A stretch of 64,000 nt of DNA, taken from NCBI GenBank assembly GCA_902578935.1, contig CACHEU010000001.1, positions 186,001-250,000 of the forward strand. Reading direction: 5' to 3'. The notes below the pieces were generated by a model. That model was not told the DNA's origin and did no database searches. It was given only the letters and a program-made list of their open reading frames with translations. The stretch is from an uncultured Pelagibacteraceae bacterium. Its GTDB lineage: Bacteria > Pseudomonadota > Alphaproteobacteria > Pelagibacterales > Pelagibacteraceae. Shown here in pieces: positions 8,744-17,358 of this stretch; the stretch's first letter is position 1; every line of letters begins with the position of its first letter. The position numbers were made by a program, and so were the translations under genes.

Positions 8744-9853
8744 ATGAGAAATTATTTAGAATTTGAAAAAGAAATAAAAAACCTCGAAGAAGAACTTGAT
8801 TCTTCAAAAAACCCCTTTGACAAAGACGGAATCTCCGAAGTTGACACAGCCAAGATTGAAAAAATTCAAGAAGAAATTAATGAAAAACTAAAAATAACAT
8901 ACTCCAGTCTTAATAGTTGGCAAAAGACCATGGTTGCTAGGCATGAAAACAGACCAAGGGCTAATTTTTATATTAAAGAAATATTTTCAGATTTTACTTT
9001 GCTATCCGGGGACAGACTTTTCGGTGAAGATAAATCTATAATTGCGGGTTTTGGAGTGATTGAAAATAAATCTGTTCTAGTTTTAGGTCAGGAAAAAGGA
9101 GAAGACCTAAATAGCAGAATGGAAAGAAATTTTGGAATGATGAAGCCAGAAGGGTATAGAAAATGTATAAGACTTATGAATCTTGCTAATCGTTTTAGAA
9201 TTCCAGTTGTTAGTTTTATTGATACACCGGGAGCGTATCCTGGTATAGGTGCCGAACAAAGAGGCCAAGCAATGGCAATAGCCAACTCAATAGAATGCTG
9301 CATGTCTTTAAAGGTTCCAAACATTTCAATAATAATTGGAGAAGGTGGATCAGGCGGAGCAATTGCACTAGCATCTTCTAATAAAGTTATAATGTTAGAA
9401 CACTCAATCTATTCAGTTATATCACCTGAAGGATGTGCTTCTATTTTATGGAGAGATCCAAGCAAATCTTTGGAAGCAGCAGATGCAATGAAATTAACCG
9501 CCAAAGAACTTTTAAATCTGGGAATCGTAGACGAGGTAATCGACGAACCTTTAGGGGGAGCACACCGTGATAATAAAGAAATGTCAAAAAAAATTAAAAA
9601 ATCAATACTACAAAATCTAGAAACTTTTAAAAACTTATCTGGTGAAGAAATTTTTAATCAAAGAAAAACAAAATTTCTTAAAATTGGTAGAGACCAAGGA
9701 TTCAGGAAACCGTCAGATGCTCTTGGAGAGCAATTGGGCTATGTTGAGCCAAGCATATCTAAAATTACAAGGTTTATACAAGAAAGAAAAAATTTATTTA
9801 TAGGCGCTATAATTGCTCTGATACTAGCTGTAATATTGACTATATTAATGTAG
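8744..9853 (+). CDS. accA: Acetyl-CoA carboxylase carboxyltransferase subunit alpha, with C-terminal hydrophobic tail
   Basis: Half of the carboxyltransferase that makes malonyl-CoA for fatty acids. The N-terminal helix (YLEFEKEIKNLEEELDS) and crotonase-fold core (SFIDTPGAYPGIGAEQRGQ; GEGGSGGAIAL; YSVISPEGCASILW) are standard. The family normally ends at the segment matching FLKIGRDQGF (about 319 residues). This protein continues about 50 residues and ends in a 19-residue hydrophobic stretch, LFIGAIIALILAVILTILM (351-369), a likely tail anchor. A good -35 (TTGACA at 8690-8695) lies upstream but no convincing -10 at standard spacing. Confidence 0.95.
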   Translation: MRNYLEFEKEIKNLEEELDSSKNPFDKDGISEVDTAKIEKIQEEINEKLKITYSSLNSWQKTMVARHENRPRANFYIKEIFSDFTLLSGDRLFGEDKSIIAGFGVIENKSVLVLGQEKGEDLNSRMERNFGMMKPEGYRKCIRLMNLANRFRIPVVSFIDTPGAYPGIGAEQRGQAMAIANSIECCMSLKVPNISIIIGEGGSGGAIALASSNKVIMLEHSIYSVISPEGCASILWRDPSKSLEAADAMKLTAKELLNLGIVDEVIDEPLGGAHRDNKEMSKKIKKSILQNLETFKNLSGEEIFNQRKTKFLKIGRDQGFRKPSDALGEQLGYVEPSISKITRFIQERKNLFIGAIIALILAVILTILM

Positions 9854-9901
9854 CAAACAGGTAATTTTATTAATTTTTTTATTTAAAAGCTGATCATTCA
9901 C

Positions 9902-9928
9902 TTGACATTTAATCTATAAATCTATTTA
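9902..9928 (+). promoter_or_regulatory. Candidate promoter of the cold-shock gene
   Basis: A perfect TTGACA (9902-9907), a 15-bp spacer and TATTTA (9923-9928). A start near 9935 would give a leader of about 50 nt containing the palindrome described next. The -10 match and spacing are only moderate. Confidence 0.4.
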
Positions 9929-9933
9929 AGGGC

Positions 9934-9958
9934 AATATTAGTAATTTTTACTAATATT
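9934..9958 (+). promoter_or_regulatory. Perfect 11-bp inverted repeat in the cold-shock gene leader
   Basis: AATATTAGTAA, three T, then TTACTAATATT: an uninterrupted 11-bp stem with a 3-nt loop, ending 28 nt before the cspA start. In RNA it would be a hairpin in the 5' leader; in DNA it could be an operator. Cold-shock genes are often controlled through structured leaders, so a temperature-sensitive hairpin is a reasonable guess, but the sequence alone does not decide between the two. Confidence 0.5.
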
Positions 9959-9986
9959 ACGTTAATAACTAAGTAAGGAAGAACAA

Positions 9987-10196
9987 ATGAGTCTAAAAGG
10001 TAAAGTTAAGTGGTTCAATGGAACTAAAGGATATGGTTTTATTGAAAGAGAAGATAAGGAAAAGGACGTTTTCGTTCATTCTTCAGCAGTAAGAGCAGCT
10101 GGTTTAAAATATTTAAACGAAGGTGATGAGCTTACTTTTGATGTAGAGAACGGAGAAAAAGGACCTGCCGCGGTAAATCTACAGAAAACATCTTAA
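9987..10196 (+). CDS. CspA-family cold-shock protein
   Basis: A 69-residue single cold-shock domain that binds single-stranded RNA/DNA, acting as an RNA chaperone. RNP1 is KGYGFIE (14-20) and RNP2 is DVFVHSS (27-33); the basic start [14 protein letters not shown] is typical. The start has a good upstream purine stretch (AAGGAAG). It stands alone, with a structured leader upstream and a hairpin-rich 240-nt gap downstream. Which Csp paralogue it is cannot be told from sequence alone. Confidence 0.95.
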   Translation: MSLKGKVKWFNGTKGYGFIEREDKEKDVFVHSSAVRAAGLKYLNEGDELTFDVENGEKGPAAVNLQKTS

Positions 10197-10222
10197 ATCT
10201 TATTACCAGCACATTGAAAATT

Positions 10223-10269
10223 GGGGCAGCGGTTACCTAGGATTTAGGTTGTTGTCCCAGTAATCTGGG
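10223..10269 (+). other. Two overlapping, mutually exclusive hairpins downstream of cspA
   Basis: A long imperfect stem can form between GGGGCAGCGG (from 10223) and TTGTTGTCCC (to 10258), using several G-U pairs. The same CCC also starts a perfect 5-bp hairpin CCCAG-TAAT-CTGGG (10256-10269). The two cannot coexist. It lies 27 nt after the cspA stop. It could be the cspA 3' end structure or a small RNA; there is no strong U-tract after CTGGGG, so it is not a textbook terminator. Confidence 0.4.
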
Positions 10270-10342
10270 GTTGAAATTAATTTTTAATTTGTTAAAAGAA
10301 CTATAAATGTTAACGAGAATAAACATTGCTATATCTCACACA

Positions 10343-10378
10343 CACTCTCACAGAGTGCACGCTAAGCTATTGCTTAGC
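10343..10378 (+). other. Tandem perfect hairpins upstream of tRNA-His
   Basis: CACTCT-CAC-AGAGTG (10343-10357, 6-bp stem) is followed 3 nt later by GCTAAGC-TATT-GCTTAGC (10361-10378, 7-bp stem). They are the strongest stems in the 240-nt gap between cspA and tRNA-His. They could be the end of an upstream transcript or a binding site near the tRNA promoter; a TATAAT at 10400-10405 follows. No U-tract is attached. Confidence 0.45.
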
Positions 10379-10436
10379 TAAATCACTACATATTTAAAAT
10401 ATAATTTTATAAACAATTAATATAAAAAGGAGTTAT

Positions 10437-10513
10437 GCAGCAGTAGCTCAGTTGGTTAGAGCACTAGTTTGTGGAACTAGGGGTCGGTGGTTCGAATCCA
10501 CCCTGCTGTACCA
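10437..10513 (+). tRNA. tRNA-His (anticodon GTG)
   Basis: A complete cloverleaf of 77 nt with encoded CCA: acceptor GCAGCAG/CTGCTGT, D stem GCTC/GAGC, anticodon stem CTAGT/ACTAG with loop TTGTGGA, T stem GGTGG/CCACC. The discriminator is A73 and the base before the acceptor is T, so the usual G-1:C73 histidine identity pair is missing; this state is known from a group of alphaproteobacteria with a divergent HisRS. The hisS start codon follows the CCA after 4 nt. Confidence 0.97.
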
Positions 10514-10517
10514 GAAA

Positions 10518-11852
10518 ATGGTAAAAGATAAAAAAACAAAACCCTCTAAGGAATTGCCTTTAGGTTTTGTAGATAGACAAGAAAAGGAACTATTAATCCG
10601 TGATTTTGTAATTTCTAATATTAAAGAAGTTATGATCAAGTACGGTTTTCAATATCTCGAAACACCAAGTTTTGAGTATACAGATAGTATTGGCAAATTT
10701 TTGCCCGACAAAGAAAGACCTGATGCTGGAGTATTTTCTTTTAAAGATGAAAATAAATGGTTGTCTCTTCGGTATGATCTTACTGCCCCACTAGCAAGAT
10801 ATGTTGCAAAAAACTATCTTGAATTACCCAAACCTTTTAAACGTTACCAATTGGGTTCAGTTTGGAGAAACGAAAAACCAGGGCCCGGGAGATTTAGAGA
10901 ATTTTTACAATTCGATGCAGACTATGTTGGAACAAAAAATCTACAAGCTGATGCTGAGCTTTGTGTATTAATATCTGAGATATTAGAAAAGTGCGGGTTA
11001 GACAAGACGGATTACACCGTAAAAATTTCCTCTAGAAAATTTACAGATAAATTATTTGAACAATTAAAAATTAAATCAAAAGATCAAATATCAACCACAT
11101 TACGCGCACTTGATAAAGTCGATAGACTTGGCTGGGCAGAAGCAAAGAAGCTTCTTGGCGAAGGTAGAAAAGATAAATCCGGGGATTATACAAAGGGTGC
11201 GAAACTTAAAAACGATCAGATTAAAATAATTGAAAATGCCCTAAAGAACAAAGCACCTGATAGCGAAGATGTATTAGAAATTATAAAAATATTTCAAGCT
11301 TATAACTTCAAAAATTATAAATTTGACCCATCAGTTATACGAGGGTTGGAATATTACACAGGCCCTATTTTTGAAGTTAACTTAAATTTTGAGGTAAAAA
11401 ATTCAAAAGGACAAACAATTCAGTTTGGATCGATAGGCGGAGGAGGAAGGTATGATAATTTAGTAAATAATTTCGGAAACCTTGATTGTCCCGCAACAGG
11501 AATATCAATTGGTCTTGATAGACTTGTTTTTGCCTTGATGCAGAAAAAAGATTTTAAAATAAAGTCTACACGACCAGTAATCATATGTGTTTTTGATAAA
11601 GATAAAATCAAAGAATATGTCAATATATTAAATAAACTGAGAGCTTCAAACGTCAGTTCTGAGATTTATCCAGGGGAAGGGAAGTTAAAAAAACAAATGG
11701 AGTATGCAAACAAAATAGGCTCCCCAGCTGTTATTTTGTATGGCGATGATGAAATAAAATCAGGAAAAGCAACTTTAAAAAATCTTGAAAACGGAAATGA
11801 GAGTTTCGTTGCAATCGAGGATCTATCAAATGAAATCAAAAAACTACTCTGA
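10518..11852 (+). CDS. hisS: Histidine--tRNA ligase
   Basis: Charges tRNA-His. Using ATG 10518 gives 444 residues; the track's longer version reads through the tRNA gene and is wrong. Class II motifs: RYDLTAPLAR (about 85-94), motif 2 VWRNEKPGPGRFREF (115-129) and the histidine-binding GLEYYTGPIFEV. The RNEKPGPGRFR form is the alphaproteobacterial/eukaryote-like type, which fits a partner tRNA lacking G-1. The start is 4 nt after the tRNA CCA, without a Shine-Dalgarno. It overlaps hisZ by 23 nt. Confidence 0.95.
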   Translation: MVKDKKTKPSKELPLGFVDRQEKELLIRDFVISNIKEVMIKYGFQYLETPSFEYTDSIGKFLPDKERPDAGVFSFKDENKWLSLRYDLTAPLARYVAKNYLELPKPFKRYQLGSVWRNEKPGPGRFREFLQFDADYVGTKNLQADAELCVLISEILEKCGLDKTDYTVKISSRKFTDKLFEQLKIKSKDQISTTLRALDKVDRLGWAEAKKLLGEGRKDKSGDYTKGAKLKNDQIKIIENALKNKAPDSEDVLEIIKIFQAYNFKNYKFDPSVIRGLEYYTGPIFEVNLNFEVKNSKGQTIQFGSIGGGGRYDNLVNNFGNLDCPATGISIGLDRLVFALMQKKDFKIKSTRPVIICVFDKDKIKEYVNILNKLRASNVSSEIYPGEGKLKKQMEYANKIGSPAVILYGDDEIKSGKATLKNLENGNESFVAIEDLSNEIKKLL

Positions 11853-12882
11853 AAATATAATAAAAGTTTTTAAAAGAGATGGTTTTGTTTTATCGGAACC
11901 AGATGTTCTTTTAGATTCAGACTACATTATTCAAAGATCAGGTGAGAATTTTAGAAAGCTAATGCTTACTTTTGAGGATGATACCGGGAAAAGCATGTGT
12001 TTAAGACCAGATTTGACAGTTGCTTCTTGTATAAAATATCTAAAAGATAATTCTAAAGCAAATTCAAAAATTTTTTATTCAGGACAGGCTTATAGAAGGT
12101 CTAATAGTTCAAAAGATAAAGTCATCAATGATCAACTGGGAATAGAGATTTTGGGTTCTAAAAATAAACCCAATGATGATTTAAAAGTTTTAAAAACAAT
12201 TGCTAATTCAATTGAAAAAATAAAAATAAAAAATACCTCAATTAAGGTGGGCGATGTAAGTTTATTCCAAAAGTTAATAGAGTCTTTAAAAATCCCGGAA
12301 AGATGGAAAATGAGACTAATAAGACACTTTTGGAGACCTAAATATTTTGAAGATTTGCTTAATAGACTTGAAACCAACTCTGATGTGGATCCTGTTGCAG
12401 TTGACTTAGATAAAAAAAAATTTTCTGAAATGAAAAGCCTTGATCAAAGCAAAGAAATTGCAAGTCGTAAAGTTTCTGAAATTTTGTCTAGATTTGATAG
12501 AAAGATAAAAGACCCAAGGTCATTTAAAGAAAATAAAAAAATTGTTAAAATTATTAGAGATTTTTTAAAAATTAATTGCTCAATTGACAAAGCAGAGAAA
12601 ACCTTGCAAAGTTTTGTTAAAAAAAATAATTTAAGCAAGAGTGTTTTCAAAGATCTTTCAACTATAAAAAATTTATCAAAAATAAATTCCCAAACTATGT
12701 TCTCAACAAACTTTGGCAGAGATATTGAGTACTACACAGGAATAGTTTTTGAGATATATAATTCTTCAAAAAAGGAGATAGCAAGAGGGGGAAGATACGA
12801 CGGACTATTAAAAAGTCTTGGATCTAAAAGAAATATTTCAGCAGTCGGAGCAGCAATTAATTTGAATAATTTAAAAATATGA
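11830..12882 (+). CDS. hisZ: ATP phosphoribosyltransferase regulatory subunit
   Basis: HisRS-like paralogue without aminoacylation function that forms the active first enzyme of histidine synthesis together with short HisG. ATG 11830 (350 residues) is preferred to the track's 11785 because the protein then begins MKSKNYSENIIKVFKRDGF. It retains the class II synthetase fold, including LRPDLTV and GRDIEYYTGIVFEI. It overlaps hisS by 23 nt and hisG by ATGA, so the three are translationally coupled. Confidence 0.9.
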   Translation: MKSKNYSENIIKVFKRDGFVLSEPDVLLDSDYIIQRSGENFRKLMLTFEDDTGKSMCLRPDLTVASCIKYLKDNSKANSKIFYSGQAYRRSNSSKDKVINDQLGIEILGSKNKPNDDLKVLKTIANSIEKIKIKNTSIKVGDVSLFQKLIESLKIPERWKMRLIRHFWRPKYFEDLLNRLETNSDVDPVAVDLDKKKFSEMKSLDQSKEIASRKVSEILSRFDRKIKDPRSFKENKKIVKIIRDFLKINCSIDKAEKTLQSFVKKNNLSKSVFKDLSTIKNLSKINSQTMFSTNFGRDIEYYTGIVFEIYNSSKKEIARGGRYDGLLKSLGSKRNISAVGAAINLNNLKI

Positions 12883-13556
12883 AAAATTTAACAACCATAG
12901 GTTTACCAAGCAAAGGCAGATTAAAAGAAGGCTCAATAGAATTTCTTGAAAAAAATAATTTAAAACTGATATCTAATGGAGCCGAAAGAAACTATTTTGC
13001 TCAGATTGAAAATTTTCCTAATATTAAAATTATTTATTTACATGCAAAAGAAATTATACAGAGACTTGGCGATGGTACTCTTGATATAGGAATATCGGGA
13101 CTAGATCTTTTAAGTGAATCTCCAATCAATCTTCAGAAAAAAATTGAAGTGAAAAAAAAATTAGATTTTGGTATGGCCAATCTCGTGGTCGCCGTTCCCA
13201 ATGACTGGATAGATGTTCAAACTGTTGCCGATTTAGAAGAAGTATCTTTTGATTTTAGAGATAAAAAAAATACTAGATTACGTGTTGCAACCAAGTATCC
13301 GAATTTAACTAATGGTTTTCTTTTTTCAAAAGGAGTTACCCAGTACAAACTTGTTGCTAGTCTTGGAGCTACGGAAACCTATCCATTTATTGGATCGTCA
13401 GAGATTATTACAGATATAACTTCGAGTGGAAAAACTTTAAAAGATAACAATCTTAGAACTCTTAAAGATGGATTGATTTTAAAATCACAAGCGTGTGTGT
13501 TTTTTTCAAAAAAAAAGGCTGCAAAATTGCAGCCTTTTTTAAATTCATTAACTTGA
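12879..13556 (+). CDS. hisG: ATP phosphoribosyltransferase, short form
   Basis: Catalyses the first step of histidine synthesis from ATP and PRPP. At 225 residues it is the short form that lacks the C-terminal regulatory domain and needs HisZ, its upstream neighbour. GLPSKGRL near the N-terminus and LGDGTLDIGISG (about 66-77) are typical. A perfect terminator-like hairpin lies inside its last codons (13517-13534), before its own stop codon. Confidence 0.94.
   Translation: MKNLTTIGLPSKGRLKEGSIEFLEKNNLKLISNGAERNYFAQIENFPNIKIIYLHAKEIIQRLGDGTLDIGISGLDLLSESPINLQKKIEVKKKLDFGMANLVVAVPNDWIDVQTVADLEEVSFDFRDKKNTRLRVATKYPNLTNGFLFSKGVTQYKLVASLGATETYPFIGSSEIITDITSSGKTLKDNNLRTLKDGLILKSQACVFFSKKKAAKLQPFLNSLT
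13508..13540. terminator. Intrinsic terminator embedded in the hisG 3' end, shared with groEL
   Basis: Perfect 8-bp stem GGCTGCAA/TTGCAGCC (13517-13534) with AA loop, flanked by A9 (13508-13516) and T6 (13535-13540). Read from the minus strand it has a nine-U tail and lies 22 nt after the groEL stop, an ideal position. Read from the plus strand it would end hisG mRNA before the hisG stop codon at 13554-13556. I therefore infer that it mainly serves groEL. Confidence 0.85.
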
Positions 13557-13562
13557 TTGGGA

Positions 13563-15215
<1,653 letters not shown>

Positions 15216-15236
15216 TTAAATCTCCTTTTAAATAAT

Positions 15237-15530
15237 TTATTTACTTTTTGAAACTCCCATAATGTCTGATTCCTTCATTATGCTATATTCTTTTCCATCT
15301 ATTTTTACTTCAGTTCCAGACCACTTTCCAAATAAAACTCGATCTCCAACTTTCACATCCATTTTTATGATTTTTCCATCTTCAGTTTTAGCGCCAGGAC
15401 CTACAGCAACAACTTCTCCTTCTTGAGGTTTTTCTTTGGCCGTGTCTGGTATAATTATACCACCCTTGGTTTTTTCTTCGCTATCAAGCACTTTAATCAA
15501 AACTCTATCGTGCAAAGGTCTAAATTTCAT
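15237..15530 (-). CDS. groS: Co-chaperonin GroES (10 kDa)
   Basis: Heptameric lid of the GroEL cage, 97 residues. It starts [15 protein letters not shown] and contains the mobile-loop region [19 protein letters not shown] (about 18-36). AGGAG lies 5 nt before the ATG (minus strand). Upstream there is a sigma-32-like promoter and no CIRCE inverted repeat, so control is probably by RpoH rather than HrcA. Confidence 0.97.
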   Translation of the reverse strand: MKFRPLHDRVLIKVLDSEEKTKGGIIIPDTAKEKPQEGEVVAVGPGAKTEDGKIIKMDVKVGDRVLFGKWSGTEVKIDGKEYSIMKESDIMGVSKSK

Positions 15531-15560
15531 GAAAACTCCTATAATTTATAATATTGAGAA

Positions 15561-15588
15561 ATATGGTATGTATTTAGAATATTTCAAG
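15561..15588 (-). promoter_or_regulatory. Candidate RpoH (sigma-32) heat-shock promoter of groES-groEL
   Basis: On the minus strand CTTGAAA (15588-15582) is followed after 13 bp by TACCATAT (15568-15561), close to the heat-shock consensus CTTGAAA / CCCCATnT and within its spacing range. The distance to the groES start is about 30 nt. No CIRCE element is seen in 15531-15631. Confidence 0.65.
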
Positions 15589-15631
15589 AGTATGATAAAA
15601 AAAAAATTAATCAAAAAACCTTGAATTTCCT

Positions 15632-16444
15632 ATGAAAATTAAAAAATTAGATCACCTATCTGAAATATACCACGAATATGATGCCTTTCTAATCGATTTA
15701 TGGGGGGTTATGCATAATGGGATTGAATTAAATGCATCTGCAATAAATACAGTTAAAAAACTTGAAGACAAAGGCAAAAGAATTATTTTTTTAACAAACG
15801 CACCTCGTCCAACAGAAAAAGTTGTAAAATTTTTGAAAAAATTAAAAATGGAAGAAAAACTTCTTAAAAATGTTGTAACTTCTGGAGAGGCAGCATTGAA
15901 TTCTCTCAAGCAAAAAAAATTTGGTCAAAAGTTTTATCATCTAGGTCCCAAAAGAGATGATTCTTTATTTTCTCATATGAAAAAAGATAAAACCGTAATT
16001 GAGAAATGTGATTTTATTTTGTGCACAGGACTATTCGACGAAGAGGAAGAAAATTTAAAGTATTACGAAAACCTTTTGAAAGATTTTACACACAAAAAAT
16101 TAGTGTGTACAAATCCAGATTTAACTGTTCACAGAGGAGGAACGGAAGAATATTGTGCAGGGAAAATCGCTGAAATTTTTGAAGACCTGGGTGGAGAGAC
16201 AATATATTTTGGAAAACCTTACAAAGAAGTTTATCTCTCATGTTTGGACACAAATCAAAAAACTTTAGTAATTGGAGATAATCTTAAAACAGATATTAAG
16301 GGTGCAAATAGCATGAATTTAGACTCTATATTTATCACTGGCGGGATACACAAATCTAAAATAAATAATGTAGAAGGTTTAGAAGAATTATTAAAAAAGC
16401 ATAATGTTTCGGCTAACTACTTTCAAAAAGAATTAACTTGGTAA
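15632..16444 (+). CDS. HAD-superfamily class IIA hydrolase (TIGR01459-like)
   Basis: A 270-residue HAD phosphatase-like protein. Motif I is DLWGVMH (about 23-29), the LTNAPR motif II follows near 55, and a C-terminal VIGDNLKTDIKGA motif IV is intact. The DxWGVxH form is typical of the alphaproteobacterial class IIA family related to NagD. The substrate is unknown. It begins 101 nt from divergent groES and abuts ribF (no gap). Confidence 0.85.
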   Translation: MKIKKLDHLSEIYHEYDAFLIDLWGVMHNGIELNASAINTVKKLEDKGKRIIFLTNAPRPTEKVVKFLKKLKMEEKLLKNVVTSGEAALNSLKQKKFGQKFYHLGPKRDDSLFSHMKKDKTVIEKCDFILCTGLFDEEEENLKYYENLLKDFTHKKLVCTNPDLTVHRGGTEEYCAGKIAEIFEDLGGETIYFGKPYKEVYLSCLDTNQKTLVIGDNLKTDIKGANSMNLDSIFITGGIHKSKINNVEGLEELLKKHNVSANYFQKELTW

Positions 16445-17353
16445 ATGAAAATTTATAAAAATTTTAATATTGGAAAGAAATTTAAAAATTCAGCAATTGC
16501 CATAGGTAACTTTGATGGTTTTCATTTAGGGCATCAGAGGGTTATAAAAAAAGGAAAGGAAATTGCAAAAAGAAATAAACTTAAATTTGGTTTAATGGTA
16601 TTTCAGCCTTTGCCGGTAATGTTTTTTAATAAAAAATTAAAAAATTACAGAATAGATTCTTTGCCACAAAAAATTAATTCAGCAAAAAAACATGGAATAG
16701 ATTTTCTGATAGTTAAGAAATTTGATAAAAAGTTTTCAAATATAAGATCAGAAGATTTTATAGAAAAAATTATTTATAAAAAGCTGAAAACCAAATTAAT
16801 TTTTATAAGCAAAAATTTTAGATTTGGAAAAAATAGAACTGGCGATATAAGATTGCTTAAAAATAAAGAAAAATTTTTTCAATATAAAACCAGCACAATT
16901 ACTCCTTTAAACAAAAAAGGTTACACGATCTCGTCAACATTAATAAGAAAAAATATTGCAAAGGGTAAAATTGATCATGCAAACAAGTTGCTTGATAGAT
17001 TTTGGACAATAGAGGGTCTCGTAAAAAGAGGTGAAAAAAGAGGAAGAAAAATTGGTTTTCCAACATGTAATTTAGATTTATCAAACTACATAGTCCCAAA
17101 GCTTGGAGTCTATTCTGCCAAAGTAATTATAGATAAAAAAATTAAAAAGAAGAGCATAGTAAATATAGGCTATAGGCCAACTTTTGGAAAAAAAAAGCTT
17201 ATGTTAGAAGCTCATATTTTTGGTTTGAAAAAAAATTTATATGATAAAAGGATAAAAGTAATGCTAATTAAATTTATTAGGAAAGAAAAAAGATTTAAAA
17301 GCATTATTCAATTAAAGAAACAAATTAAAATAGATATTAGAAAAGCGAAGTGA
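16445..17353 (+). CDS. ribF: Bifunctional riboflavin kinase / FAD synthetase
   Basis: Makes FMN and then FAD from riboflavin. The N-terminal adenylyltransferase domain shows AIGNFDGFHLGHQ (about 19-31) and the SSTLIR motif near 160; the C-terminal kinase domain shows GRKIGFPTCNLDL. Length 302 is normal. It is extremely lysine-rich, consistent with AT-biased codons. It sits between the HAD gene and ileS; ribF-ileS-lspA is a common bacterial order. Confidence 0.95.
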   Translation: MKIYKNFNIGKKFKNSAIAIGNFDGFHLGHQRVIKKGKEIAKRNKLKFGLMVFQPLPVMFFNKKLKNYRIDSLPQKINSAKKHGIDFLIVKKFDKKFSNIRSEDFIEKIIYKKLKTKLIFISKNFRFGKNRTGDIRLLKNKEKFFQYKTSTITPLNKKGYTISSTLIRKNIAKGKIDHANKLLDRFWTIEGLVKRGEKRGRKIGFPTCNLDLSNYIVPKLGVYSAKVIIDKKIKKKSIVNIGYRPTFGKKKLMLEAHIFGLKKNLYDKRIKVMLIKFIRKEKRFKSIIQLKKQIKIDIRKAK

Positions 17354-17358
17354 TTTAG

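Noticed and set aside
10429-10446. GGAG followed by ATG CAG CAG TAG, a three-codon reading frame
   Set aside because: The ATG overlaps the first base of tRNA-His and the spacing to GGAG is only 2 nt; almost certainly chance.
10452-10517. N-terminal extension of hisS in the ORF track
   Set aside because: It would be translated from the tRNA-His sequence; ATG 10518 gives the family-like N-terminus.
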